Source of the DNA: Scenedesmus sp. ARA3
Taxonomy: Eukaryota > Chlorophyta > Chlorophyceae > Sphaeropleales > Scenedesmaceae
Length of the DNA: 48,018 nucleotides
Reading direction: 5' to 3'
Assembly: GCA_004335835.1 (NCBI GenBank)
Contig: RWJK01000904.1
Location: 1-48,018 of the forward strand
Part shown: piece after piece, positions 31,125-42,270 of the stretch
Position numbering within the stretch: position 1 is the first letter of the stretch
How the letters are laid out: the number at the start of each line of letters is the position of its first letter
Notes under the pieces: generated by a model
Seen by the model: only the letters and a program-made list of their open reading frames with translations
What the model was told of the DNA's origin: nothing
The model's database searches: none
Made by a program: the position numbers and the translations under genes

Positions 31125-31862
31125 TTAACCTTGTGCGACGGTAGATAATTGCTGGCCTTTTGTGGCGTGCTGATTGGGCCGTTGTCTGGCACTCGCCCAT
31201 TCAAATGCAATTGTCATGCCGCGGCGGGAAAGGCAATGACACCAGTGAGAACTGCGAGATGAACATTTGCACGCAGGCCAACTGCTGCACTGCCGTGATG
31301 ATGTTGATGTTTTGATCCTGCTGTCGGTACCAGCCAGTGAGCGCAGGAGCATTCTGCCACGCATCTGGGTGATGCACAGTACAGCACGGTGGTGTGCCAG
31401 GAGTCGGGCCACTAAATGGGTACAGAACCTATCATAATGCTGCATCATTCCCAGTGCAAGATCGCCGATGTCTTCAATGCGGAGCTTTTGAGTACCATGC
31501 GTTGCAGCAGCTGCCTGGCTGGCAGCAGTATAGTATTGTGCTGAATCCATCAAGTTGCAGGTACTACTGGCAGCAGGCAGGCAGAACACAACGCTAGCTT
31601 TGCTGGCCCCTAGAAACCATAATTTCTTTTGATTGTTGGAGCTGCTGATGTCTCTGAGACTGACTGACAGCATCACTGCTGCTACAGTCGCATCGTTGGT
31701 GACAGTAATGATGACGCGTGTTACAAGCAGGGCAAAGAAGTGCCAACGCCTGCTGCCAGCTGCACGGAGACTGCTGCTGCTCTCAACTCTGCTGCCTGCT
31801 GACATCCTGCCACTGCAAGAGCAGCACAGCGCATTGAAATCAATTTGAGCCTCCTTCATCAA
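31125..31862 (-). CDS. Open reading frame of 245 codons, no recognisable family
   Basis: This single open frame lies between the eS25 stop and the oxygenase start, on the same strand. The translation has no domain I recognise. The middle part (about residues 105-185, including LRIEDIGDLALGMMQHYDRF) has a balanced composition that could be real, while the ends are Ser/Cys-rich as expected for chance translation. It could equally be the 3' UTR of eS25, the 5' UTR of the next gene, or a separate small gene. No splice signals decide between these. Confidence 0.2.
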   Translation of the reverse strand: MMKEAQIDFNALCCSCSGRMSAGSRVESSSSLRAAGSRRWHFFALLVTRVIITVTNDATVAAVMLSVSLRDISSSNNQKKLWFLGASKASVVFCLPAASSTCNLMDSAQYYTAASQAAAATHGTQKLRIEDIGDLALGMMQHYDRFCTHLVARLLAHHRAVLCITQMRGRMLLRSLAGTDSRIKTSTSSRQCSSWPACKCSSRSSHWCHCLSRRGMTIAFEWASARQRPNQHATKGQQLSTVAQG

Positions 31863-32006
31863 CTATTTTGCTGTGCAGCTGGCCACACCACTCCCGCCAA
31901 TATAGCAGCCAGGCCTGAGGGCCGCAGCGCTGCAGCCGCTGCTGCTGCACCGCCGTCCCACTGCTGCTGCTGAACCAGCCGCCGCTGCTGCTGCTGCTGC
32001 AGCTGC

Positions 32007-34051
32007 TTACTGGCCCACAGCACGGGTGTAGATCTTCTGGCTGGCGTGCTCAGCAATGGGCTTGATCAGGCCCTGCATGTATAGAAGCAGCAGCAGCAGC
32101 AGCCGAGCAGCGCGAGCAGGGCACAGAGGCATGTTCAGCAGGTAAGGAGCCCAGACACATCAGTGTGCACGGCAACAGCACGTACTAGCCAAAAGTTGCG
32201 GCCTGAGACACAGACAACAGGCACGGCGAGGTGAGGCGTGCTACGCTGCTGTGACAGGCAGCAGCGTCACATGGAAAAGCCCATAGCAGCCGCTGGCATT
32301 GGTGTTGGTCCAGTGCTTGACCGGATCAAGCATTGACTCAACATCAACAGCAGCGCATCCATGGGCTTCACCATGCCAACATTGCTGCCCGTCACAATCC
32401 CAACGGCCACATGTTGAGTACACAACGTACAAGAACGCCCATCACGGCACAAGACATAGAACATCTAACAATGCGCTTCAACAAATACTGCCAGGCTTCA
32501 CTCAGCAGCGCTGCGCGCCATGTAACATCAACTTTCGCACAACCGCCCCAACCGCACAACAGTGCCCCAACCACACTACACCAGAAGCGATCCCACACTT
32601 ACCAGGAGCAATCCCTGCATATACTGCCTGCGCGATATGCTGCTGCTGCAGCAGGTAGCTGCTGCCAGAAACCGCTGCCGCAAAACCGGCTGTTGCCACA
32701 GGCGACTGTCCACTGCAACTGCACTGTTTGTTCCACCACACCGCGCTGAAATGCAGCAGCTCCATGCCCTCCGGCTGCCCCCTGCCCCCTCCAGCAGCTT
32801 GCGGATGAGGCGCCTCGCTACACCATAGGCCCCTGCCGCACTGCTGCTGCCATGAGCGAGGGACAGCACCCCTGCCCTGGCCCTCGCCCCTGCCGCACAG
32901 CACGCACCTTGCTCAGCAGCTCCCTGATGGCTGCGCGCGCCAGGCTGCCGTTGAGGCGCAGGCGGTCTGCCAGGATGGAGGGCGTGATCATCTTGTACTT
33001 GGGCACCTCCCCGATGAGCTTGTCGTAGGTGGCCTGGTCAAACAGCACCAGGTTGTTCACCTTCTCCTTCATCTTGCCCTTGCTCCACTTCTTCTTCTTG
33101 CTGCAGGGGTGGAAATGTGTGCGGGTGCAGATGGGCGCAGAGCAACAATGTGCAGCATGCAGGGATTAGGGCCACATGAACATGTGATAGGTGCTGGCGG
33201 ACGATGGCTGTTGGAATGCGAATGCAGCTGTGCTGCATCCTGCAGCATGCACACAAGAGTACTCACAAGTGCTGCCATTCATGCTGCTGCAGCTGCTCCA
33301 CTGCCTGCTGCTGCTGTGGCTGCTGCTGCCAACTCAGTGGCAGCTACTGTCGTGCAACAGTCCCCGCTGCTGCTGTACTGTTGCTACTGCTGCTGGTACT
33401 GCAGCAAATGGCGCGACCCTTTCAGCACGGCTGGGCCACGGGAAGTGCTGCAGGCAGCGCTGTGATCCCTATGACAGCACTCCGATGCCACAGGCTGCTG
33501 TATAGACGAAGAGGCAGTGCTGCAGACACACTGTTGCTGCCACCGGCTCCAGCCACTGCTCCGCATGCTGGAGCTGCTGCTGCTGCTGGTTCAGCGTCAC
33601 TGCTTTTGCCACAGCTCTGCCATGCGCCCTGCTGACATGCCAGCCATAATAAACTCACCCCTGCAGGAAAACAAAGACAAAGTGTGTTAGCCCACCGTGA
33701 TTATAGGCCAGTTCGGTGCGCAGCACTGAGGGTGTGCTGCTCAAGGTGGCTGCGACACACCGACGCTGCTGCTGTTTCAGCTTTGGCTCGAGAATATCAA
33801 GCTGCAGATTGATCGCATATACAAGACATGCTGATCAGAGGCTGCTGCAGTAAACGAAGTAAGGACTCGCCCAGCACACCCCAGGAACTTGCCTTGCTGC
33901 TGTTCATAGCAGCCATGGCCTTAGCCTCCTTACTCTACAAGACACAAACAAAGCAAGCGTGTGAGCACCAGCATGCGCTGAGGCGAACAGGACGCCATAG
34001 CGAAGAGGCTGCGGCCACTGAAAGACGTGCCTTCTGCTCCTTGGGCGCCAT
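32007..34051 (-). CDS. RPS25: 40S ribosomal protein S25 (eS25), 4 exons
   Basis: eS25 is a small-subunit ribosomal protein near the head, involved in IRES-dependent initiation in other eukaryotes. Exons (minus): 34031-34051 (MAPKEQK), 33893-33934 ([14 protein letters not shown]), 32908 to about 33096 ([15 protein letters not shown] and on through [47 protein letters not shown]) and 32007-32072 ([24 protein letters not shown] stop). The total of 105 residues matches the family's usual length and the core is almost identical to other algal and plant eS25. The first two introns appear to start with GC rather than GT: AAG|GCACGT and AAG|GCAAGT. The acceptor of exon 3 lies in a CAGCAAGAAG context, so its first codon could shift by a few bases. 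The start is well supported by the MAPK beginning. Confidence 0.9.
32770..32830 (-). repeat. Possible echo of eS25 exon 3 3' end
   Basis: In the last intron the minus strand encodes [12 protein letters not shown], resembling [12 protein letters not shown] at the real exon end (32908). The nucleotide match is weaker than for other echoes and no clear GT donor follows, so this is a suggestion only. Confidence 0.4.
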
Positions 34052-35367
34052 GGTTGCTGACTGCTTAAAAGAAAAGGGAGGAATCTAGCAGCGCGAAGCG
34101 CTATACGGGGCTGCACGAGGAGCCCTTATTGCAAAACACCGCTGAAGTAACACAGCTCAGCAATCAAGCTTGCTTCGATCAGTTTAAGGAGCTGAGGGAT
34201 CAAGTATTCAGTCTAAAATTGTTGCTAAGATGCAACAGCCAGGCAAGTCGGGGTGGTCAGCTATCGCGTCCTTGCTTGTCTGTGCGCCAGGTGCCAGTGT
34301 ACATGCATGATTCTGTAAGGCTGCACATTACTCCCCTGAAGAGTCAAGTAGTACCTGCCAGTAGCAGAAAAAAAGCAACTGTTGTCCTGCCAGTGTGCAA
34401 TCAGTCATGAGGGCCTGGCTTTCATTTTCTGATGAAGTGCACCAGGCCCAGCCTGGGCACTGCCACCTTTTTCAGGTGATTGTCGTGTTCGCGGTGCAGA
34501 CGGTTGGTGTTAGGAAAGCGTTTAATAAATGCAATAGTCATGTTCATTCTTGGTGGCTGCTTGACAGTGATGAAGCCTGCTGTTTGCCAAGGTTTGCAGC
34601 GCAGCAGTGCGCGGTGGGTAGCATAAGGCGATACTAGGCTGCCCTAGACTGCAAACAACCATGGTTAATACATAGCTGCGCATCTTCAAGCAATGCTGGA
34701 CCAGGAGAGCACGTGGTCTGGCTTTGCTTGACCCAGCAGCTGCTGGGCAGTTATTGGATACCAGTCACTGAGTGCGGGCTGCAGCCCGCCACCTTCATGT
34801 TGGCATGGCGAACCGATAACCTCTGTGTTCTGCTGCACAGCAGCATCCATTTGGTAGCTAGTGGTCGGCCTGCCAGGCTCAGCTTGTACTAGCATGGCAG
34901 GCTGGCTTGATGCAAGTCCCTCACTGATCAGTGGCACTTGAGAAGTGAACACCACGGGTCAGCTCACTTGTGCTGCTTTTGATGTTTACAATGCCAGGGT
35001 GTTGATTCTGATGTTGGCTGGCCAACAATCAAGGCGTCAGCAACTGTTGTGTACTGCCTTGTCTGGCATTTTCTGACAAAGGCCGGCATGAGCTACATGT
35101 CGGCCTCCAACTTTTGAAATACTTGTATTTCAGCCTAGACATGCTTGAGCAGAATGAGCTACTGCCTGCATAACCATGTCAGAACCATTAGGTTTGTGAT
35201 GAAAGGTGCCCAACATTGGAGGTGAAATCGCAGTGTCCTGCAAGGCGCATCTTGTCTTAACACGCGATTTAAATGTCCTATACCGTGTCTCAAGTTCCGA
35301 AACAGCATGAACTGTTCGACCCCATCACCACCCACACGCCTGGGGTGACATTGAACTCGGCGTGAGC
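34052..35367. other. Divergent intergenic region (eS25 / K+ channel promoters)
   Basis: The eS25 gene (-) and the channel gene (+) start on either side, so both promoters should lie here. No coding exon is supported; the open frames are short and without similarity. The stretch 34651-34710 contains one copy of a dispersed repeat also found near 12.95 and 24.56 kb. Confidence 0.45.
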
Positions 35368-36149
35368 ATGGGAGATATTGAAGGAGGGGGGCCACCAAGC
35401 CCTCGACGTGGGTTCAGCCTGCCGAGCTGGCTGAACCCACGGGAGCGCAGGCGAGCTGCTGCTGCAGCCAACGTAGCTTCGCAAGCCCCTGGGCTGCCCT
35501 CAAGCAGCTTGTTTCATAGGATCAGTGCGGTACCCGAGGAAAGGTAAGACACACCGACGCTCCTGCCTTCTGCACTGCAGCAGCCTACAGCAGCACAGCT
35601 GCAGCGGCTGCCTGCTGCTGCAGCAACATGCCCAGGAGAGCTCTGCAGGAGACAGCTGTGTCAGCTGCTCAGCGCCCCAGTGAAGTGATCATAAGCTACA
35701 ACTGAAGCACAATTTGCCACTTCAACAGCAGTGCAGCACCTGTGGTGCTGTCCTGCAAGTTTTTGTCATGCGCAGTCAAGCTAGGGTTACGTGCCTAAGC
35801 AGCAGCAGCTGGGTCGCTTCCTGGCGGATGCGGTGCTCAGGAATCTTGCGGCAAGAGTATTAACGAGCATAATCTGTGCAAGAGTCCGTGCAAACTCAGA
35901 TAGAGCCAACACAGGGTGCTGCTGTCATACCAACATCAGCGTGCCAGCAGCAAGACATATGCTCGTGCCATCGCCACTCGACAGCCAGATTCGCACTCAC
36001 ATCTGCGTATGCCTTGCACTAGGCTGCACCCTGAACACCCTGCTGCATTCCTCAACTTGCTTGGCTGCTGGATCTGCAGTCACCGCGGCGAGCATAGCCG
36101 CACAAGCAATGTCGAAGACGCAAGCAGCGGCGACAGCACGCCACGCCAC

Positions 36150-36181
<32 letters not shown>

Positions 36182-38086
36182 TGATGGCTTCCCAAGCCTG
36201 GGCCGCAAAGCCAAGATCCCCAGCAGCAGCACCACTGTGCTCGGGCCCAGGGATCCCTTTGAGTTGCTGCCCCACAGCAGCAATGCCGACGGTGGCGTGC
36301 TCCCCGAGCAATCATCTTCTACATCAGCAGCAGCAGCAGCAGCAGTAGAGAGAGGCTCAGGAAGCAACCTGGCTGGCAGCAGTACAACGAGCCTCAAAAC
36401 AGGCAGTACAGGCAGGCCCAGCAGCACTGGCAGGAAGAGTGAGAGGCCAGCTGGGGCTGATGCAGCAGGCAGTGTTGCCTCAAACAGCCGTGCCAGCCTA
36501 GGCGGCGTGTCTGCGCAGCCGACTGCAAGAGCGCTGGGCGATGTTGTGTTTGGGCGGCAGAGCATGGCTGTGAAGGTGTCTGAGGAGGCAACGAAGAAGG
36601 TGAGCAGACAGGGTTTGCAATGTGCCATGGGCCAGCGAGTAGCAGCAGCATGCCTGCAAGAGCACATACCAGCAGCCGCTTGCTTCCAAGAAAGCAACAG
36701 ATGCACCTTAAGCGCTTTTGAGTTGCTATAAGTTGCTATGTTGCCAGCAAATGCTGTCGTAATCGCCCAGCTTGCGCAAAGTCTGCTGCAGGGGATAGCT
36801 CTGTGGGCCAGTGGGTCAGCCTGCGTGTGCGTTGTATCAGTCGAGCCATGCGCGCTGCTGTCTGTACTGTTCCTTGACGTGCTGTGCTGCTGTGCAGTAC
36901 ATGCACATGGCTGAGGCATGTGTGTTGACCAAGCTGCTGCTGCTGCTCACCTATGCGATGTGCTCTGTGCTCCTGCACTGTGCTGTGCTGTGTGCTGCCC
37001 TGCTGTGCAGTACATGCACATGGCGGAAGCAGACATCCTGGAGCAGCAGACATCAGAGACTGCGCAGCGCAGCTGGGGCAGGGGCGTAATCCACCCCCTG
37101 GACAGGCGCTACAGGATTTGGTGGTGGGTACTGGTCAGCTGCACAGCACACTAGTTGGTACTGCAGTCGATACACAGAGTGCATTGAGGTTTGGTATAGG
37201 CCAAAGGGGCGTGATCCACCCCCTGGTTAGGTGCTACAGGATCTGGTGGTGGGTGCTGCTGCTGATCCCGGATACCCGCGCAGCTGCTCGGCGAAGTTGT
37301 GGCTCCACCACATGCACAGGCTGCTGCTGCAAACAGCTGCACAGTGCGCACAAGTCAGCAGCGCGGTTGACAACAGCATGCAGCGTGGTGGTGTCGGCAG
37401 CAGGGCGCACAGCACCGCATGACCAGCATCCACAGAGTCAAACCTGCATGCGCACTGCATTATATAAAGTGACAAGGTGGCACATTGTTGGCTGGCTGGC
37501 CTACAGCAACATACCGTGAATACAAATCAGTTGCCGCTGCCTGCCACTGCCATTGTGCGGCAGGTACGTGACGGTGTTTGCTGCTGCCGTCACTGGCTGG
37601 CTCATCCCTTTCCGCATGGCCTACATGAGCGTCGGCTACGACAACGCGCACGTGCAGGGCGCGACAGTGCTGGAGGTGCGTGGCGGCTGCATGCAAGGGC
37701 ACACGAGTGCAGCGCCATATTCTGGCTGGCTGGCCTGGCATTTTCAGTCGGGTGTAGCGCTTTTCATGTAGCAGGTCTACATGCCAGTGTTGTCGCCGCA
37801 GCATCAGAGGCTGTACGGACATGTCAATGTTTGGTCCTGTCGCTTCCGCATGGCCTACATGAGCGTTGCTGTGACAATGCGCAGGTGCAGGGCACCTCGT
37901 GCTGGATGTGTGCTGCAGCTGCGCATGTGCCCGTGTTGCTGGCATAAGCAGTGTGTCAGGACACGACTCACAATTTTCGCAGTCTCGTCCGCAGTGCTTT
38001 CGGCACAGCAGCAGCACATAGACATGTTGCTGCCATAGCACCCAGCCCTATCTTGGCGTGTGTGAAAGTGTTGGCTCCTGCAAGCA

Positions 38087-38120
<34 letters not shown>

Positions 38121-38188
38121 ATCCTGCTGTTGGGTGTGTTTGGGCTGGACATCCTGGTCAGCTTCTTGTGAGCATCTGCTGCTGAACC

Positions 38189-38222
<34 letters not shown>

Positions 38223-40909
38223 AACTTAGATCCTGCTGTCGGGTGTGTTTGGGCTGGACATCCTGGTCAGCTTCTTCGTAGGCTACTGCTGCTGAACCCA
38301 CTGCTGCCGCTGCTGCTGCTGCTGCTGCTGCTGCCGCCGCCGCCGCTGCTGCCAGATCCTGCTGTCGGGTGTGTTTGGGCTGGACATCCTGGTCAGCTTC
38401 TTCGTGGGCTTCTACGACAGCCACGGGCTGCTGGTCATGCAGAACCTGCCCGTGGCGCTCTTCTACACCAGGTGGGGCGTGTGGGGTTACGTGGCAGTAT
38501 AACAGACAATGAGGCGGGGCTATTCGGTCAGGTGTGCATTAAGCCGGTGGCTGCTGGTCATGCAGAGCCTGCCGGTAGCGCTCTGCTACATCAGGCGTGT
38601 GGGGTCAGTCTGTACTGCATCATTTGGAGATAGGTGTGTGGTCAGGCTAGTGGAGGGTGGTTGCTTAAGCTGCTGCTGGTGATGCAGATCCTGCCCGTGG
38701 CGCTCTTTGACGGCGGGTGATGTGCGCGATCAGACTGGATGTCAAGCGTTTCTTTTCCTGCGGCTGGTGTTCACACGCTGATGTTGACATCAATTACCAG
38801 GGGGGTACTGCACTGAGCGTGCGCGCAGATCGACATCCGTCCTGAGGCTGTTTTGTGTAGGGAGTCCAGCTGCCAGCGGGTGGATGGCTTGCCCAGCACT
38901 TGCAGCCCTTGCCCGTTCAAGCTGGCCCGGCTGTACACGGCGTTGTTTCAAAAGTTCTCCCTTGTGACACCCTCGTGCAACCCTTGTGCTGCAGGCACCG
39001 GCTGCTGGTTGACGTCATCACTACGGTGCCATTTAACGCCACCGTGCTGGCTGCGCTGAGGCTGCCCGAGGGCTACAGCAGCCGCTACGTTGCCTTATTG
39101 GGCCTGTTGAAGCTCATCACACCTCAACTGCAACCACTGTGCGTCAACCCCTGGACGCTGCTGTTAGGACTTGAGTCACCATCCAACATCCCACTGCCTG
39201 CCTTCCTCTGCGGCCGTTGCTCCACTTTTTGCACCGCAGGCACCGGCTGCTGGTGGATGTGATCACCACGGTACCATTTGATGCCATCGTGCTGGCCGCG
39301 CTGAGGCTGCCCGAGGGCTACAGCAGCCGCTACGTTGCCTTATTGGGCCTGCTGAAGCTGGGGCGGATGTACCGCGTTGGTGTCATGTTCCGCAACATGA
39401 GCTTCAACCTGAACCTCGGCCTGCTGACGCTCACACTGCTGAGGAACTTCACGGTGAGCAGAGTTTGAAGTAAGGAAGTTCATGATGCAACTGGTCTCTT
39501 GTTGCATGCAACATGAGCTTCAACGTGAACCTCGGCCAGCTCACGCTCACGCTGCTGAGGAACTTCACGGTGAGAGCCAGCTAGAGAGTGGGGAAGTTCA
39601 TGGTGCATCTTGTCACGTGGTGTATGCAACATGAGCTTCAACCTGAACCTCGGCCTGCTCACGCTCACACTGCTGAGGAACTTCACGGTGCGAGCCAGCT
39701 AGAGAGTGAGGAAGTTCATGGTGCATCTTGTCACGTGGTGTACGCACCATGAGCTTAGACCCAAACCTGCGCCTGCTTACGGTTGTGATGCTGATGACTC
39801 TCACGATGAAAGTGAGCTGAAGTAAGAAGTGGCAATGGTTAACTCGTCACACTTGTTGTCTGCAGCATAATCTCAACCTGGGCCTGATCCTCTTGAGCAA
39901 AACAGCGACTGTGTGCAACAGGACGCTTCAGCGTCAGGATCTTTTTCCAGGAGCTGCTGTGGTCCCATCTGCTGCTGCTGCTGCCGCTGCCTGCCTGCCC
40001 GCCTGCGCTGCTGCTGCCGCTGCTGCTGCTGCTGCTGCTCCCTGCAGCTGTGCTGCTTCCTGCTGCACTGGGCGGCGTGCGGCTCCTGGTACATCGCGCT
40101 GCAAGAGGCTTCCCATGCACCTGTCACTGCTGCCCCTGCTGCTGCTGTTGCTGCAACTTCCCAATGCAGCTGTGCTTCTTCCTGCTGCACTGGGCGGCGT
40201 GCGGCTTCTGGTACATCGCGCTGCAGGAGGGCCACCATGAGATGACCTGGGTGGTGCAGGAGGCGGCCACCATACAGGGCAAGGGCACAGTCGACTTGTG
40301 AGTGAATCGTCTGCTTAGTGTCCTAGACCATTTGACTCACTGAATTATGTTATGCAGCCGTGCAACACATGCACGTGGTTCTGTGGTGCTCACTGTCACA
40401 CTGCCAGGGAGGCTGCGGTGCGGTGCGGTGCGGTGCGGTGCGCGGATCAGCGCAAGCTCCGCCGATTGATGCTCCACAAGGCGCGCTGCAAGCGCCTCGC
40501 CGTCACATGCACGTTTGTGCGCTGCTGTCAGTTACATGTTACATGTTACATGTAACTTTGAGGCCACGAGCTCTGTTTTGGCCGCACCCTGCTGCCTGCC
40601 GTGCCTTGTGCCCTGCTGCAACCACATCTTCTCCTTCTACTGGGCCATTGATGCCCGAAGGACGTCCTGATCACGCAGGCATGCTGTGTCAGCTTAAACC
40701 CTGCTGCCTGCCGCGCCTGCTGAACCCTGCTGCAGCTACATCTTCTCCTTCTACTGGGCCATCGTGACTTTCGCCACGCTGGGCTACGGTGACATCACGC
40801 CCAGCACCACCCCGGAGATCCTGTTCACCATCCTGTACGGTGAGAGCAGCCGTTACGCTGCTTGTACAGCCCAGCTGCCGTCAGGCCATGTGCGGCTGGT
40901 GAGCGGCAC

Positions 40910-40943
<34 letters not shown>

Positions 40944-42175
40944 AAGCGGACATGCCTGCATTGAGAGAGGATAGTTACATGTGGGTCCGGGCACCATATT
41001 AGATGGTATGAGCCACAACAGGTTGAACACAAGGTCTGAGACCAGAAAAGAAGAGTGAGCACCGTAGAACACAATGCACATCCTTGAACACCATTTCTCG
41101 TGTTATATCCAGAGACGTCTTACTGCCGTGCGCAGCGGCACCCCACCTCATCGACAGCTTGCTGTAAGTCAATTGGACTTCCCTGAAGCGATTCTGTTTT
41201 ATGCCCGAGGTTGTGGGGCGTCAGCAGCAAGGGTGCGGTCATACTGGCCAAACCTCACAGCTGCCGCTGCTGGTGCTGCTTGACCAACAGCTGGACCAGC
41301 GTTGACCAACAGCTGGACCAGCGTTACTGTCGTCCTTTGACTGCTGCTGTCACTGGTGCCTGACGTGCTGTGTATGCCCTGTGCCGTCTGCTGCCTTGCT
41401 GCTGCATCACCTTGCAGTTGGTATCAACGTGGTAGTATGGGCTTATGTGCTGGGCACCATTACGCTGCTGGTCACCAAGCAGGTGCGCCACAGTTGATAG
41501 AACATCAGCCGCACAATGAGTGGAGGATAGTTACATGTGGGTCCTGGCACCATCTTTTAGATGGTATGAGCCACAACAGGTTGAACACATGGTCTTGAGA
41601 CCGGAAAAGGTGAGTGAGCACCGCATAACACAATGGACTGTCAGCCCTGGTGTAGACACGGCGATTTTATGTCCCTGCTCCATGCGTACTGGGCGCCATC
41701 ACACTGCTGGTCACCAAGCACGTGGGTTGCCGATTGCGTGCGCTTTGCACTGCTGGTGTGACACCTGTCTGTGCTAGCTGCGCATGCTCGCCCGTGCTGC
41801 CTGTGCGCCGGGCATATAAACGAATAATAATATCACACTCTGTTTGTGTTGCTGCCCTGAAGGATGAGGAGACGGGCCAGTACCGGCAGCGCATGGCGGC
41901 CCTCAACACCTACTGCACAGCCAACAACCTGTCGGCGGTGAGCAGTACTAGTTTGTTGCATCAGCTGATCTTTGTCACGCTTGAGGTAGATTGCTGATGC
42001 AGCATGTCTCTTGCGGGCCATGGGTTGGCAGCCAAGCGCTCATAGCAGTGGTTACACCGTGGTAGCAGTTCTGCCCAATGCTCGCCTGGCGTGCCTGCTG
42101 CTGTTGCAGCACGCCCTGCAGGACCTTCGCACACCATGGCTGGGCTGCTGTGGCTGCACATGACCTGCTTGGCTG

Positions 42176-42270
<95 letters not shown>

